Made by a program: the position numbers and the translations under genes. Of a stretch of 47,640 nucleotides of DNA, positions 17,357 to 26,025 are shown piece after piece. Within the stretch, counting starts at the first letter, position 1. Each line of letters begins with the position of its first letter. The notes beneath the pieces were generated by a model. It saw only the letters and a list, made by a program, of their open reading frames with translations, was not told the origin of the DNA and searched no databases. The stretch lies in the NCBI GenBank assembly GCA_029263015.1, contig JAJCYI010000106.1, positions 1-47,640 of the forward strand, given 5' to 3'. Source of the DNA: Saprospiraceae bacterium (GTDB lineage: Bacteria > Bacteroidota > Bacteroidia > Chitinophagales > Saprospiraceae).

Positions 17357-18304
17357 CTACGGCCTTGCGGCAATAATTCGAGAATGATTGTTCCTCGAGT
17401 CCAGATAATCGTACCATGAATCCCTCGGCAAAACCAAGTATATTCCATTTGACCGAGCAGGTGTGAAGTCTGATTTGAAAGCAGGGTTTAGTTTCCTCAG
17501 GGTTGACATATCCAACCCAGTGGCGGTTGAAACATCAAAGAGCGATACTGAAGTATAAATCCTTGCAGCCATAGGCTGTAGTTGAAATGCATCAGGTGTT
17601 TTTGGATGTATGCCATGGAGGTTGTGAAAAGTTCCAGCATAACAGGCTGCAATGTACCGGCTGATGTACTTCTGTGTCTCCCTTGGCAAGCCATTTTTGA
17701 TAACCCAAAAATCTCTGCTGCCATATGCACGGATGGTTCGGTTCAATCGGCCAGGTCCACAATTGTATGCAGCTAAGGCCAATTCCCAGCTGTCAAATCG
17801 GTTGTACAATTTTTTCAAATACTTCACAGCAGCTTGAGTTGACTTATATGGGTCTTTTCGTTCGTCGAGGTGCTTGTCGATAATGAGCCCCATATACCTA
17901 CCAGTAGCAGGCATAAACTGCCAAAGGCCAGCAGCCCCAGCATAGGATACTGCGTAAGGCACCATTGATGATTCGATCATTGGTAAATATTTGAGCTGCT
18001 TGGGCATTCCGTGCATCTCAAGATAATGTTCAAAAATTGGGAATAGGATTTTCCCTTCTCCAAGCATTCGTTCGGTACCCTTATATCCATAAGTCAGGTA
18101 ACTTCTAAGATAAGCAGATACATCATTGTCGAAAACTGGAGTGACGGGGCAATCCATCATTTCAAGTCTTAGCTTAATAATGTTTAGATCCAGTTTATTG
18201 CTTGGTGGCTTTGAAGGAAGGGGTGTACCGTTGTTGGCAGACAAGGTGATGTTTGCCAGGCTCAATAGCGCGGCAAGGATAAATGTACATGGGTTGAGTC
18301 TCAT
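17357..18304 (-). CDS. Secreted lytic transglycosylase (SLT family, MltD-like)
   Basis: This enzyme should cleave peptidoglycan glycan strands non-hydrolytically in the periplasm. The 315-aa product has a signal peptide (about residues 1-22, FILAALLSLANITLSA), then an SLT goose-lysozyme domain (about 100-215). Its motifs are YLPMIESSMVPYAVS with catalytic Glu111, AGLWQFMPATGRYMGL, and LALAAYNCGPGRLNR. The C-terminal part (about 255-300, YTSVSLFDVSTATGLDMSTL) resembles a single LysM unit. It is convergent with rplQ and monocistronic by spacing. MltD is the closest named type, but the exact subfamily is not certain. Confidence 0.9.
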   Translation of the reverse strand: MRLNPCTFILAALLSLANITLSANNGTPLPSKPPSNKLDLNIIKLRLEMMDCPVTPVFDNDVSAYLRSYLTYGYKGTERMLGEGKILFPIFEHYLEMHGMPKQLKYLPMIESSMVPYAVSYAGAAGLWQFMPATGRYMGLIIDKHLDERKDPYKSTQAAVKYLKKLYNRFDSWELALAAYNCGPGRLNRTIRAYGSRDFWVIKNGLPRETQKYISRYIAACYAGTFHNLHGIHPKTPDAFQLQPMAARIYTSVSLFDVSTATGLDMSTLRKLNPAFKSDFTPARSNGIYLVLPRDSWYDYLDSRNNHSRIIAARP

Positions 18305-18696
18305 AGTCGTTAGGTTGTGTTCATGGTTGTTTTCCTGCCATCAAAGGGGGATGGTTGATGGTCAGTTCTAATAAAATGGAGGCATTCGCTTAAACATCAC
18401 AGCTTCAAAGCTGTGGTCAGATACGTTTTATAAAATTGTTGTGTGGTTCTCATTTGACTTAAAAAAGTGCTTGTAAAAGCACATTCAAATGCCAAGGAAA
18501 ACTTTATTGTTAAAAAATGATGTTGGGTAGATAGAGACAGGATATTTGCGTAACTGTCTAAAAATCAGGAAATTATGAGGTGGGAAGGTGGTGTTTATGT
18601 TAAATTAATAATACCCGTTGACAGGCATTAGGAGTAAACAATGAAAAAATATTGCCAAAAATGACTGGAGGAGAGTAAGAAGCAAGGGTTTTAGTA
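18305..18696. other. Gene-free interval with small hairpins
   Basis: No credible gene is present. Three small stems are visible: CACAGCTT-CA-AAGCTGTG at 18398-18415, GTGCTT-GTAA-AAGCAC at 18467-18482, and AGACAG/CTGTCT at 18535-18559. The interval should hold the promoter of the minus-strand transglycosylase, but no TAnnTTTG match was found on that strand. The minus-strand ORF 18600-18857 runs into the neighbouring palindrome and is judged spurious. Confidence 0.5.
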
Positions 18697-18872
18697 CCTA
18701 AGGTAAGTAGGTGTGCATATATAATTGACACTTTGAACGGACTCTTTTTCCGATACTCCTCGTTAAAAAATATTTCAATAACTTGGCTATTCAAATATTT
18801 TTTGCCTCCATTATCGAAAAAATAGCCTCGTTCAAAGTGTCGATTATATACACTCACCTACTTACAATTAGG
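18697..18872. mobile_element. Long imperfect palindrome (MITE-like)
   Basis: Two arms of about 80 bp face each other. The left outer part from 18703, GTAAGTAGGTGTGCATATA, matches the reverse complement of the right end (GTAAGTAGGTGAGTGTATA) with few differences. The match continues through GACACTTTGAACG and through AAAAAATATTT nearer the centre. With CCTAA at both ends, the repeat reaches the stop codon of the cyclase gene. No target duplication was seen. It could be an ancient non-autonomous transposon and could also act as a terminator. Confidence 0.6.
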
Positions 18873-21800
18873 CGTCGATGAAATACATATCGACTTCTCC
18901 CTGATGTTTGGCTTGTATTTTCCCGCGATGGATACAGTTGAAATGGTCTTTTATCATCTCAAACGTGGATTTTGAGATATTGACTTTGCCCACCTCTCCA
19001 TTGGCCTGGAGTCTTTCGGAGATATTGACAGTATCACCCCAAATGTCGTAAGCGAATTTTTTAAGGCCAACGATCCCGCCTACAACTGGCCCAGAATGGA
19101 TACCAATTCGCGCCTCAAAGCAAGGACGGTTTTGCCCTTTTCGTTCTTCTGCAAGGTCAAAAAGGAATGCTTGTATCTTGAGGGATGCATTCACTACCCG
19201 GATTGCGGCGACGGTTTTATTTTCTTCATTAAGGCCACCGCTACATAAGTAAGCATCTCCTATTGTTTTTATTTTTTCAAGTTCAAATTCATCAATGATT
19301 TCATCAAAAGCCCTGTAGCAATAGTCAATTTCAGCAACCAAGACTTCAGGCTCCATTTTTCGAGCGATAAATGAGAAACCCTTGAAATCGGTGAACATAA
19401 CCGTGGCGTCATTGAATCGACGCGCCTTTACCGAACCAAATTGCTTTAATTCTTCGGCAGTCTCGGCGGGTAGGATATTGAGGAGCAGTTTATCACTTTT
19501 GGCTTTTTCCGATGCTAATTCCTGCGTTCGTTCCTGCACCAATAATTCCAATTCTTGTTCATGTTTTTTGACCACATAAAAACGGTATTGCATAAATCCG
19601 TAAAACAATAGAATAGCCAACCCAATGGCCAGAATGCGAAACCAGGTGGTTTTGTAAAACGCCTGTTCGATGGTTATGGGTATCCTAAGTTCATTGTTGA
19701 CCCACTCACTTCCTCCCCTAGAGGCTTTTACCCTGAGTGTATATTTACCCGCGGGGATATTGAAAAAACGTACAAAATTGAGAGGAGAAGGGATTGACCA
19801 TTTCAGTTCGTAGCCTTCAAGGATGTGGCTATATAAATGGGTCTTTGGATCATCAAAATCAGCGAGAGAATAAGTAAACGTAAAAGCGTGGTCATGGGCA
19901 GAAATAGTGACCGGTTGATTGTTTTCGAGACCAGTAACAGTACCGATGTCATTATACCCGTCAAATTTTGAAAATTCAGTGAACAACAGTTGGCTGTTCA
20001 TCTTGTTTTGGCGGTCACCATATCTGGCATTAGGGTAAAAAGCGTTGATACCATCTATACCACCAAAATACATGCGTCCATCTTTGGCCTTGTGAAACGA
20101 CATCCGGTTGAATTCGTTTTTGGTCAACCCATCAGAATGGAAGAAATTGGAGAAAACCCCATTTAGTGAGTTCATTCGTGACAGCCCATTGTCAGTACTT
20201 ACCCACAAAGCTGAATCTCCCTCGGTCAACAGCCCGTTGATGAAGTTGTTGGCAAGTCCATTTTTTGTATTGAAAACAGTGAGACTATCTGTTCCAATAT
20301 CCAAACGTACAAGGCCAGCAGCAGAAGCGATCCATAAAAATCCACTGTTTTCCTGGAGTGCTAATATACGGTTGTGAGGCAGGGCCGGATCTGATTCAAC
20401 GTGGTAATGGCCTACCACACCCTTCCCTTTAGCTATCTTAAAAATACCATTTTCACGTGTGGCCATCCAAATGAAATCACCTATCTGACCTTGTAAAAGA
20501 TAGGTGATATAGTTGAAACCTACTTGTTCCAATACGCCAGAAGGATCTTTGAAATCCGTTTGTTTTTGCGTGTTGGGATTGAATTTAGTAAGTTTATTTT
20601 GGCAACCAAACCAGAATTCGCCATCCTTATCTTTTATGACAATTCCTTCCGCGCATATCAATCCTTGTACAACTGTATCTATTTCGGAGCTGTTGACATG
20701 GATGCGAATGCCGTTGCCTGTCCAGATATAGCCCTGGTCGTATAATATGCAAAAGGGGTTCTCCAACTGTTTTGAAAAAAGAGGAAAAAGAGAGCCATTG
20801 CGGGGATTAAGGACATGCAACGAATTGTAGTATGAAAAATAAATATTCCCTTGCTCGTCCTCAGTCATTCCCCTCATACTACACACCCCATCTTTGCAGC
20901 AGTCATTTCCCTCCGACATATACCGTTCAAAGAGGTCATTTTCGACGATATGTACCAGCCCAAATGGAGTAGCCAGCCAAATGACTCCACTCTGGTCCTG
21001 GAAAATCTGCCTTGGTGCTTCTGCATAAGGTAAAACTTGTTTCAGGAAATAACTTTGGTCTTCAGTCCGGTTGGTTGTGGCATTGAAATGGAGCAATGAG
21101 ACCCCAGGTTGAACACTGCTACAGGGTGAATCTTCCTCATCGTGTTCGGCGTGATGTGCAGCAGATACAAGTCCACCCATCCACACATCGCCATTGGTAC
21201 AGATGAGTACGGCCGAAGTGTGGAAGTGATCGTCGGATTTTTCGCTGATAGGGTGACGGATAAACGAATTTCCATCTGGAGGTAAATGATAGAGTTGCCC
21301 GTGGTCAAGCAAGGCCCAGACGCCACCTTTTTGGTCAGTTTGCAATTGAATGACTCGGGAGTAACTTATTCCGCTCGGTGGAGCTGGAAATTCAAACTGT
21401 CTGATTTGTTTGCCATCTAAGTCGTACACCCATATTTCATTCTCATAAGCACCAAAATAGAGGAAGCCATTTGCTCTGGTTATTGGTCTTTTTAAATAAT
21501 TGCCCCTTAACTTTACGATGTCGTTTGAACGGCCATCTGTATCAACCCATTGTAGCCAAATTGATGAATCTGCCACGCTGTAACGTGTGCTCCAAGCCCT
21601 CCCCAAACCATCAATGCACAAATCCCCTAGCCATTGGGAGTGGTCGGAAGAATAATCCAGAATGGTGTCGGTTTTATTTTCCGAAGGGTCAAATTTCATT
21701 AAAACGTCCCCCCTCGACAGCCACATGTTTTGGTCTATCCCAATTTCCAGGTCGTAGTCGATGCCGACAGGCAAATAATTTTTTTGATCTCCCGTGTACC

Positions 21801-22014
21801 AGTTAAAAAAAGAGTGGCCATCAAACCGGTCCATACCATTTCTAGTTGAAATCCAAAGAAACCCGGTTTCGTCTTGTTGTATTTTGAAAATGTCCCTTTG
21901 CGAAAGGCCATCCTTGATTCCATAATTTTGGACACGCAACACGTCATTCTGGGCAAAAAGCATCCCTGAAGCGAGTAACAATAAAATTATGGTGATATTA
22001 TATTTGTTTTCCAA
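18868..22014 (-). CDS. Periplasmic propeller sensor fused to adenylate cyclase
   Basis: The product (1048 aa) is predicted to make cAMP in response to an extracytoplasmic signal. Domains: signal peptide or anchor 1-21; two-component-regulator propeller (Reg_prop) repeats to about 690, with motifs such as TGFLWISTRNGMDRFDG; a Y_Y_Y domain about 705-775; one membrane helix about 785-806; a coiled coil; and a class III cyclase about 855-1045. Metal-binding Asp is in FTDFKGF (about 873). Lys in EKIKTIGDAY and Asp in YDIWGDTVN favour ATP over GTP, and Asn/Arg in NISERL are present. The start is TTG after an in-frame TAG; a palindromic element with a 10-bp duplication begins 6 nt upstream and may have cut the original leader. 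Confidence 0.88.
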   Translation of the reverse strand: MENKYNITIILLLLASGMLFAQNDVLRVQNYGIKDGLSQRDIFKIQQDETGFLWISTRNGMDRFDGHSFFNWYTGDQKNYLPVGIDYDLEIGIDQNMWLSRGDVLMKFDPSENKTDTILDYSSDHSQWLGDLCIDGLGRAWSTRYSVADSSIWLQWVDTDGRSNDIVKLRGNYLKRPITRANGFLYFGAYENEIWVYDLDGKQIRQFEFPAPPSGISYSRVIQLQTDQKGGVWALLDHGQLYHLPPDGNSFIRHPISEKSDDHFHTSAVLICTNGDVWMGGLVSAAHHAEHDEEDSPCSSVQPGVSLLHFNATTNRTEDQSYFLKQVLPYAEAPRQIFQDQSGVIWLATPFGLVHIVENDLFERYMSEGNDCCKDGVCSMRGMTEDEQGNIYFSYYNSLHVLNPRNGSLFPLFSKQLENPFCILYDQGYIWTGNGIRIHVNSSEIDTVVQGLICAEGIVIKDKDGEFWFGCQNKLTKFNPNTQKQTDFKDPSGVLEQVGFNYITYLLQGQIGDFIWMATRENGIFKIAKGKGVVGHYHVESDPALPHNRILALQENSGFLWIASAAGLVRLDIGTDSLTVFNTKNGLANNFINGLLTEGDSALWVSTDNGLSRMNSLNGVFSNFFHSDGLTKNEFNRMSFHKAKDGRMYFGGIDGINAFYPNARYGDRQNKMNSQLLFTEFSKFDGYNDIGTVTGLENNQPVTISAHDHAFTFTYSLADFDDPKTHLYSHILEGYELKWSIPSPLNFVRFFNIPAGKYTLRVKASRGGSEWVNNELRIPITIEQAFYKTTWFRILAIGLAILLFYGFMQYRFYVVKKHEQELELLVQERTQELASEKAKSDKLLLNILPAETAEELKQFGSVKARRFNDATVMFTDFKGFSFIARKMEPEVLVAEIDYCYRAFDEIIDEFELEKIKTIGDAYLCSGGLNEENKTVAAIRVVNASLKIQAFLFDLAEERKGQNRPCFEARIGIHSGPVVGGIVGLKKFAYDIWGDTVNISERLQANGEVGKVNISKSTFEMIKDHFNCIHRGKIQAKHQGEVDMYFIDA

Positions 22015-22019
22015 ATCCT

Positions 22020-22231
22020 AAACTTGGTTTTTCCACCGTACACTTTTTTACACTGACCCCAGAGGGGTCAAACATAGGTAGCTAAATATTGAAATATATG
22101 GAATTCGTGCCGTCAGGTACGTAACGTTACGTACCTGACGGCACGAAACAACTGCTTGTTTCATTTTCCTTACCCATGTTAGACCTCTAACGAGGTCAGA
22201 AAAAAAAGTGTCCGGTAGAGAAAACTTGGTT
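22020..22231. mobile_element. Nested-palindrome element with 10-bp duplication
   Basis: The 10-mer AAACTTGGTT occurs at both ends in direct orientation (22020-22029 and 22222-22231), as expected for a target-site duplication. Inside, terminal inverted repeats read CCACCGTACACTTTTTT on the left and CTACCGGACACTTTTTT on the right complement. Next come GACCCC-AGA-GGGGTC-type and GACCTCGTTAGAGGTC hairpins and AACATRGGTA. At the centre is a perfect 44-bp palindrome (22104-22147) with core GTGCCGTCAGGTACG. No transposase is encoded. It lies just upstream of the cyclase start codon. Confidence 0.75.
22104..22147. repeat. Perfect 44-bp palindrome
   Basis: The first 22 bases (TTCGTGCCGTCAGGTACG then TAAC) are the exact reverse complement of the last 22. 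The same CGTGCCGT-AGGTACG core recurs at the centre of the element near 47.4 kb. Confidence 0.95.
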
Positions 22232-22243
22232 ACACATTGACGT

Positions 22244-22293
22244 GAGTTTTGAGTTAGAGCGTCATTTACTCAATACTCAAATCCTCAAATCCC
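22244..22293. repeat. GAGTT/AACTC periodic hairpin
   Basis: The left arm GAGTTTTGAGTTAGAG and the right arm ACTCAATACTCAAATCCTCA are complementary degenerate repeats of 7-9 bp. They are the same style of element as at 24377-24421. The rest of the spacer to 22403 has a TAACTTTG box at 22369-22376, which could be the promoter -7 element of the next gene, but no -33 match is visible. Confidence 0.6.
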
Positions 22294-22403
22294 ATCCTCC
22301 TCAGGCGGCAAATTACAAAATTACCGGAACTGGATATATTAAAAGGTAAGCGTCAGTTCCAGAATCCTTAACTTTGTGCCCTCGATTTCAAATGAATTGA
22401 AAA

Positions 22404-23180
22404 ATGCCAAATCCTAAGATTGCCTTGTTGACTTTTTTTATGCTATCGACCTGCTGGGCAGTTGCCCAAGATACGCTTATTTTCGAAAACAAAGTCATTA
22501 TGCTGGTTGAGGTATTGGAAGAGAGTGAGACAAAGGTCATCTATAGAAAATACCCGCCAGAACTCGGCAACCTCGCCCATACCATCAAAAAACGGTTTAT
22601 CACCGACATCCTGTACCTTGACAAAGAGACAAGTATTTCCAAGTTCAAATCAGATGCTTTGCAGTTGGACAAGAAATTAGATATTTGGGTAACACGCATC
22701 GGGCAGGAAAATGTGGTCAGTGGCCTTTTGCTCGATATGAACGACACTACTTTGATCCTGAAAAAAAAATCTGTTCTGTTTGATGGAAAAGGGAAAAATG
22801 CCCCAGAAATAGTCCATATATTCCCATACCAGCAGATCAATTATATTAAGGTGAGGCAACAAAACCGCATTGTCAATAATGTCTTGTTTGGAGCAGCCAT
22901 AGGGATGGCGGTAGGAACAATTACAGGATTGGCTATTTTTAAAGATTCTGAGCCATGCGATCCAATCCTTGCCGAAGGGTGCGACCCAAGCCTATCGACG
23001 CCAATCAGCCAGTGGAGTAAAGCGTGGACTCTTGGTTTTGCAGGTACAGGCGTTGGAATGTTCACTGGTGGGATTGTTGGCGGTGTAAAAGTGAAAATAC
23101 CTGTTGGGGGTAAAAAAAACCAGTTCAATACGATTATTCCGCAGTTGGATAGGTTGGAACGGGCTTTGCGAAAACGCTAA
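22404..23180 (+). CDS. Signal-peptide protein with glycine-rich helices, unknown function
   Basis: I do not recognise this family. The 258-aa product has an N-terminal signal peptide (LLTFFMLSTCWAVAQ, about residues 1-21). A beta-rich domain of about 140 residues follows, with conserved-looking strands (VSGLLLDMNDTTLILKKKS). Two glycine-rich hydrophobic helices come next (NNVLFGAAIGMAVGTITGLA and TLGFAGTGVGMFTGGIVGG), separated by a cysteine pair region (CDPILAEGCDP). The helices resemble glycine-zipper membrane segments. It is likely an envelope protein. It precedes the flippase-like gene by 64 nt and may share its transcript. Confidence 0.7.
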   Translation: MPNPKIALLTFFMLSTCWAVAQDTLIFENKVIMLVEVLEESETKVIYRKYPPELGNLAHTIKKRFITDILYLDKETSISKFKSDALQLDKKLDIWVTRIGQENVVSGLLLDMNDTTLILKKKSVLFDGKGKNAPEIVHIFPYQQINYIKVRQQNRIVNNVLFGAAIGMAVGTITGLAIFKDSEPCDPILAEGCDPSLSTPISQWSKAWTLGFAGTGVGMFTGGIVGGVKVKIPVGGKKNQFNTIIPQLDRLERALRKR

Positions 23181-23244
23181 TTTATTCTACACGTTCCTAA
23201 ATCATCAGACATATTAATTCAGTTTCAAGTTTCCTTCTATTTTA

Positions 23245-24378
23245 ATGAAAAAAATCCTGCTTAACCTACTTCAGTTCCTGCTCTTTCTGGGCATTGGCGC
23301 ATTTATCCTTTTCCTCGTATACCGTTCGCAAAATGAGGCTTATAAAAATGAATGCTGCATCAGCAACATCCCTCAGTGGGAATCTGTTGAATCAGAGGCT
23401 GAACAGCAGCAATTGCTTGCAGATTGCAGGGCTTCAGGTACAGCCGAGACTGCTTGTACTCCCTTGATAGACAAACTGGTAAACGACTTTAAGAAGGTCC
23501 GGTACGGATGGATTGCGCTGGTATTGATCGCTTTTGTACTAAGCAACGTTAGCCGCACTTATAAATGGAAAATGCTCTTAAAACCAATGGGGTACAACCC
23601 ACGGTTCATCAATGGTTTTTTTGCCATCCTGGTCAGTTATTTTGCCAATCTCGGTTTACCAAGAATCGGTGAGGTCGTGCGTGCGGGGGTTTTGTCGAAA
23701 TATGAAAAGATTCCAGCAGAGAAGGTCATGGGCACCATCGTCGTGGATAGGATAGTGGATGTGTTGTGCCTCCTTTTGGCTTTCGCGGTGGCTTTGGCGT
23801 TTGAATCGGATAAGATTTTGGGTTTCCTTGCTGAAAACACGAAAAGAGAATCAGGAAAAGCGGCCGGGTTGGATTGGAAAATAATGGTATTGGGGGGTCT
23901 GGTCATAGGGGCAATCTTGCTTTATTTATTCAGGAAAAAACTATCTAATTCTGCCTTGTACAAAAAATTGACAAGCATCATACAAGGCTTTTGGGAAGGT
24001 ATTCAGACGGTGAGTAAGCTGGATAAACCAGGGTTATTTGTTTTTCATAGCCTCAATATTTGGATATTGTATTTCATAATGACCTGGTTGGGGTTCCAGG
24101 CGTTCGGGCCCACCGACCACCTCGATTTGCGGGCAGCCCTACTGGTTTTTGTATTTGGTACTTTGGGTATGGTAATCCCGTCACCTGGAGGTATGGGGAC
24201 GTTTCATTTTTTGGTCATTACCGCACTTACCTTGTTTTATGGGATCAAAGGGGACGATGCATTTTCAGTCGCCAATATTATTTTCTTTTGTGTGCAAATA
24301 GGATTCAATTCGCTTTTGGGGATACTCGCATTGGTACTCCTCCCAGTCATCAATCGGCAACCAAAATTTAGTTCTTGA
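23245..24378 (+). CDS. Flippase-like integral membrane protein (UPF0104/LPG synthase TM family)
   Basis: The 377-aa protein has about eight membrane segments and the family motifs NVSRTYKWKMLLKPMGY, FANLGLPRIGEVVRAGVLSK, and near the C-terminus VIPSPGGMGTFHFLVITALT. These place it in the lysylphosphatidylglycerol-synthetase transmembrane/UPF0104 group, whose members are proposed lipid or polyprenyl-linked-sugar transporters. It lacks the aminoacyl-transferase domain of MprF. A periplasmic loop of about 60 residues with four cysteines follows the first helix. The downstream neighbour rfaE2 suggests an envelope-glycoconjugate context (inference). Confidence 0.85.
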   Translation: MKKILLNLLQFLLFLGIGAFILFLVYRSQNEAYKNECCISNIPQWESVESEAEQQQLLADCRASGTAETACTPLIDKLVNDFKKVRYGWIALVLIAFVLSNVSRTYKWKMLLKPMGYNPRFINGFFAILVSYFANLGLPRIGEVVRAGVLSKYEKIPAEKVMGTIVVDRIVDVLCLLLAFAVALAFESDKILGFLAENTKRESGKAAGLDWKIMVLGGLVIGAILLYLFRKKLSNSALYKKLTSIIQGFWEGIQTVSKLDKPGLFVFHSLNIWILYFIMTWLGFQAFGPTDHLDLRAALLVFVFGTLGMVIPSPGGMGTFHFLVITALTLFYGIKGDDAFSVANIIFFCVQIGFNSLLGILALVLLPVINRQPKFSS

Positions 24379-24421
24379 GAGTTATGAGTTACTGAGTTTT
24401 TGAGTAACTCATAACTCAAAA
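24377..24421. repeat. GAGTTAT periodic hairpin
   Basis: GAGTTATGAGTTACT and AGTAACTCATAACTC are perfect 15-bp complements around GAGTTTTTG. Each arm is itself built of 7-8-bp GAGTTnn units. It fills the gap between the flippase-like gene and rfaE2, starting right after the stop codon, and may work as a weak terminator or stabilising stem. Confidence 0.75.
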
Positions 24422-24439
24422 CTTACCAACTCCATCATT

Positions 24440-24928
24440 ATGCTTTTCCAAAAAATACAATCGAAAATTCAGGACTGGAGACAGATCGAAGAAACAGTAG
24501 CTCATTGGCGCAGCTTAGAAGAAAAGGTAGTATTTACCAATGGGTGTTTTGACCTGTTGCATTATGGGCATATCCATTATTTGGCGACGGCCAAAGACTT
24601 GGGGCATCGGCTTGTGATCGGTGTCAATTCAGATAAATCGGTCAGTAGGTTAAAAGGTCCGAACCGGCCTATCAAAGATGAAATCACTCGCTTACATTTG
24701 TTGGCTGCACTTGTTTGTGTAGATGCTGTTGTATTGTTTGAAGAAGATACGCCGATCAATTTGATCAAATTAATTCGTCCTGATGTAATTGTAAAGGGTG
24801 GGGATTGGTCGCCAGATCAAATCGTGGGCGCTGACATTGTTCTTGAGGAGGGTGGGGAGGTGCATAGTTTGCCTTTTGTGGAAGGATTTTCCACGACCAA
24901 TTATGAAAATAAAATCAAGGAAGGGTGA
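24440..24928 (+). CDS. rfaE2: D-glycero-beta-D-manno-heptose 1-phosphate adenylyltransferase
   Basis: This enzyme adenylylates heptose 1-phosphate to ADP-heptose, the donor for LPS core or glycoproteins. The 162-aa product is the stand-alone second domain of RfaE/HldE. It has the nucleotidyltransferase HxGH motif (HYGH at residues 41-44, within NGCFDLLHYGHIHYL), VIGVNSDKSVSRLKGPNRPI, and the end VIVKGGDWSPDQIVGAD...GFSTTNYENKIKEG. The kinase half is not in this window. It is 9 nt from the convergent Crp-type gene. Confidence 0.93.
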   Translation: MLFQKIQSKIQDWRQIEETVAHWRSLEEKVVFTNGCFDLLHYGHIHYLATAKDLGHRLVIGVNSDKSVSRLKGPNRPIKDEITRLHLLAALVCVDAVVLFEEDTPINLIKLIRPDVIVKGGDWSPDQIVGADIVLEEGGEVHSLPFVEGFSTTNYENKIKEG

Positions 24929-24937
24929 TTGTGGGTT

Positions 24938-25633
24938 TTACATTATCTTAATTTCCCCTGTCAATGCTTCCAGATCACGGACCAGCAATCTTCTGCGATT
25001 GTAAGTGATAATGTTTTTACCTTCCAACTCATTGAGTACAGTAGTTACGGTTTGCCGGGAAGTAGCGGTAAGGTTGGCAATCTCCTGATGCGTAAGAAAT
25101 TTTCGGACGACCCACTCATAGCCTACCCTTTGGCCCCGAGTGTTGCAAAGGTCTTTTAGATATTCGACTACCCTCGTACGGGAATCTTTAAAAACAAGGG
25201 ATTCTAGACGTTTTTCCATTTCAAGCATCCTGTTGCCCATTATTTTCATAAAAAATATATTGAGGGTGCTGTGCTCTCGAAGCAGGTTTTTCATTTGAGC
25301 TACAGAAAGGACACATGTTGTCGTTGTTTCCATGGCCATGGAAAAATTACGTCGTTGGTCTTCACCTGCCAGCGGGAGTTCTCCAAACACTTCCCCTTGG
25401 CCAAGTATTGCCTTGGTGATTTCTTTTCCGTTTTCACTAAATGCACCTATTTTGACGCGGCCTTCCATGATAAAAAATATTTTGTCCGCATACTCGCCAG
25501 GTAGGAAAATGTAATCTCCTTTGCGGAATGACTTGTGTTCTAATTGATCTTTTGTCGTCCCCAGTTTGGTTGGGCATAGGATATCGGTCATGTCCACGTT
25601 TTCCAGATACCAATACGATTGTTGATGTTCCAT
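24938..25633 (-). CDS. Crp/Fnr family transcriptional regulator
   Basis: The 231-aa product has an N-terminal cyclic-nucleotide-binding domain (about 20-140) and a C-terminal winged helix (about 155-225). The phosphate-binding cassette GEVFGELPLAGEDQRRNFSM keeps the Gly-Glu and Arg that contact cyclic nucleotides in Crp. The recognition region reads LTHQEIANLTATSRQTVTTVLNELE, as in HTH_Crp proteins. There are no cysteine ligands of the Fnr iron-sulfur type. A class III cyclase is encoded 3 kb away. A start at MTDILCPTK (residue 15) is possible. An imperfect dyad at 25646-25679 just upstream may be an operator. Confidence 0.92.
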   Translation of the reverse strand: MEHQQSYWYLENVDMTDILCPTKLGTTKDQLEHKSFRKGDYIFLPGEYADKIFFIMEGRVKIGAFSENGKEITKAILGQGEVFGELPLAGEDQRRNFSMAMETTTTCVLSVAQMKNLLREHSTLNIFFMKIMGNRMLEMEKRLESLVFKDSRTRVVEYLKDLCNTRGQRVGYEWVVRKFLTHQEIANLTATSRQTVTTVLNELEGKNIITYNRRRLLVRDLEALTGEIKIM

Positions 25634-26025
25634 GTATGCAAATTAGATGGTAATGCATGTTTAAACACGTGATTGCATCAAAGGGTTTTTGTTGCGACAT
25701 TTTATCTCTTGCGAATTGTCTTGGCTGGAACAAAAAAGAGTACGAGGATGAAAAACAGATCTATCTTGAGATCCAAAGTGGATGAAAAATAAAAAAAATT
25801 AGGAATGACAGGACTAGGTGCACATCCATGATTAGTTCGAATCCATGCACCTGCTAAAACCCTGAATTGCAGCTTATTATTGGTTAGTTTTCTTGATATA
25901 AACTTGTTTTCGTTGGCAAAATCCCATGAAAATAATTTTTGAAGATTTGTTATGATTTTCGGGTTTTAAAAACTAAATTTGCTCTTGCAGCGTTTTTGAC
26001 AAATATAAACAAAATTAAATCGCCT
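25634..26025. other. Divergent promoter region
   Basis: The region separates the minus-strand Crp-type gene from a plus-strand small protein. An imperfect dyad (GATGGTAATGCATG, spacer TTTAAA, CACGTGATTGCATC) lies at 25646-25679, 13 nt upstream of the Crp-type start codon. It contains GTGATTGCATCA, reminiscent of Crp/Fnr half-sites. A TAAATTTG box at 25974-25981 fits the -7 element for the plus-strand gene, with TTTG 24 bp upstream. No coding sequence is seen between. Confidence 0.4.

Noticed and set aside
18600-18857. Minus-strand 85-aa ORF
   Set aside because: Most of it translates the left arm and centre of the long palindrome; the composition is not protein-like and there is no context.
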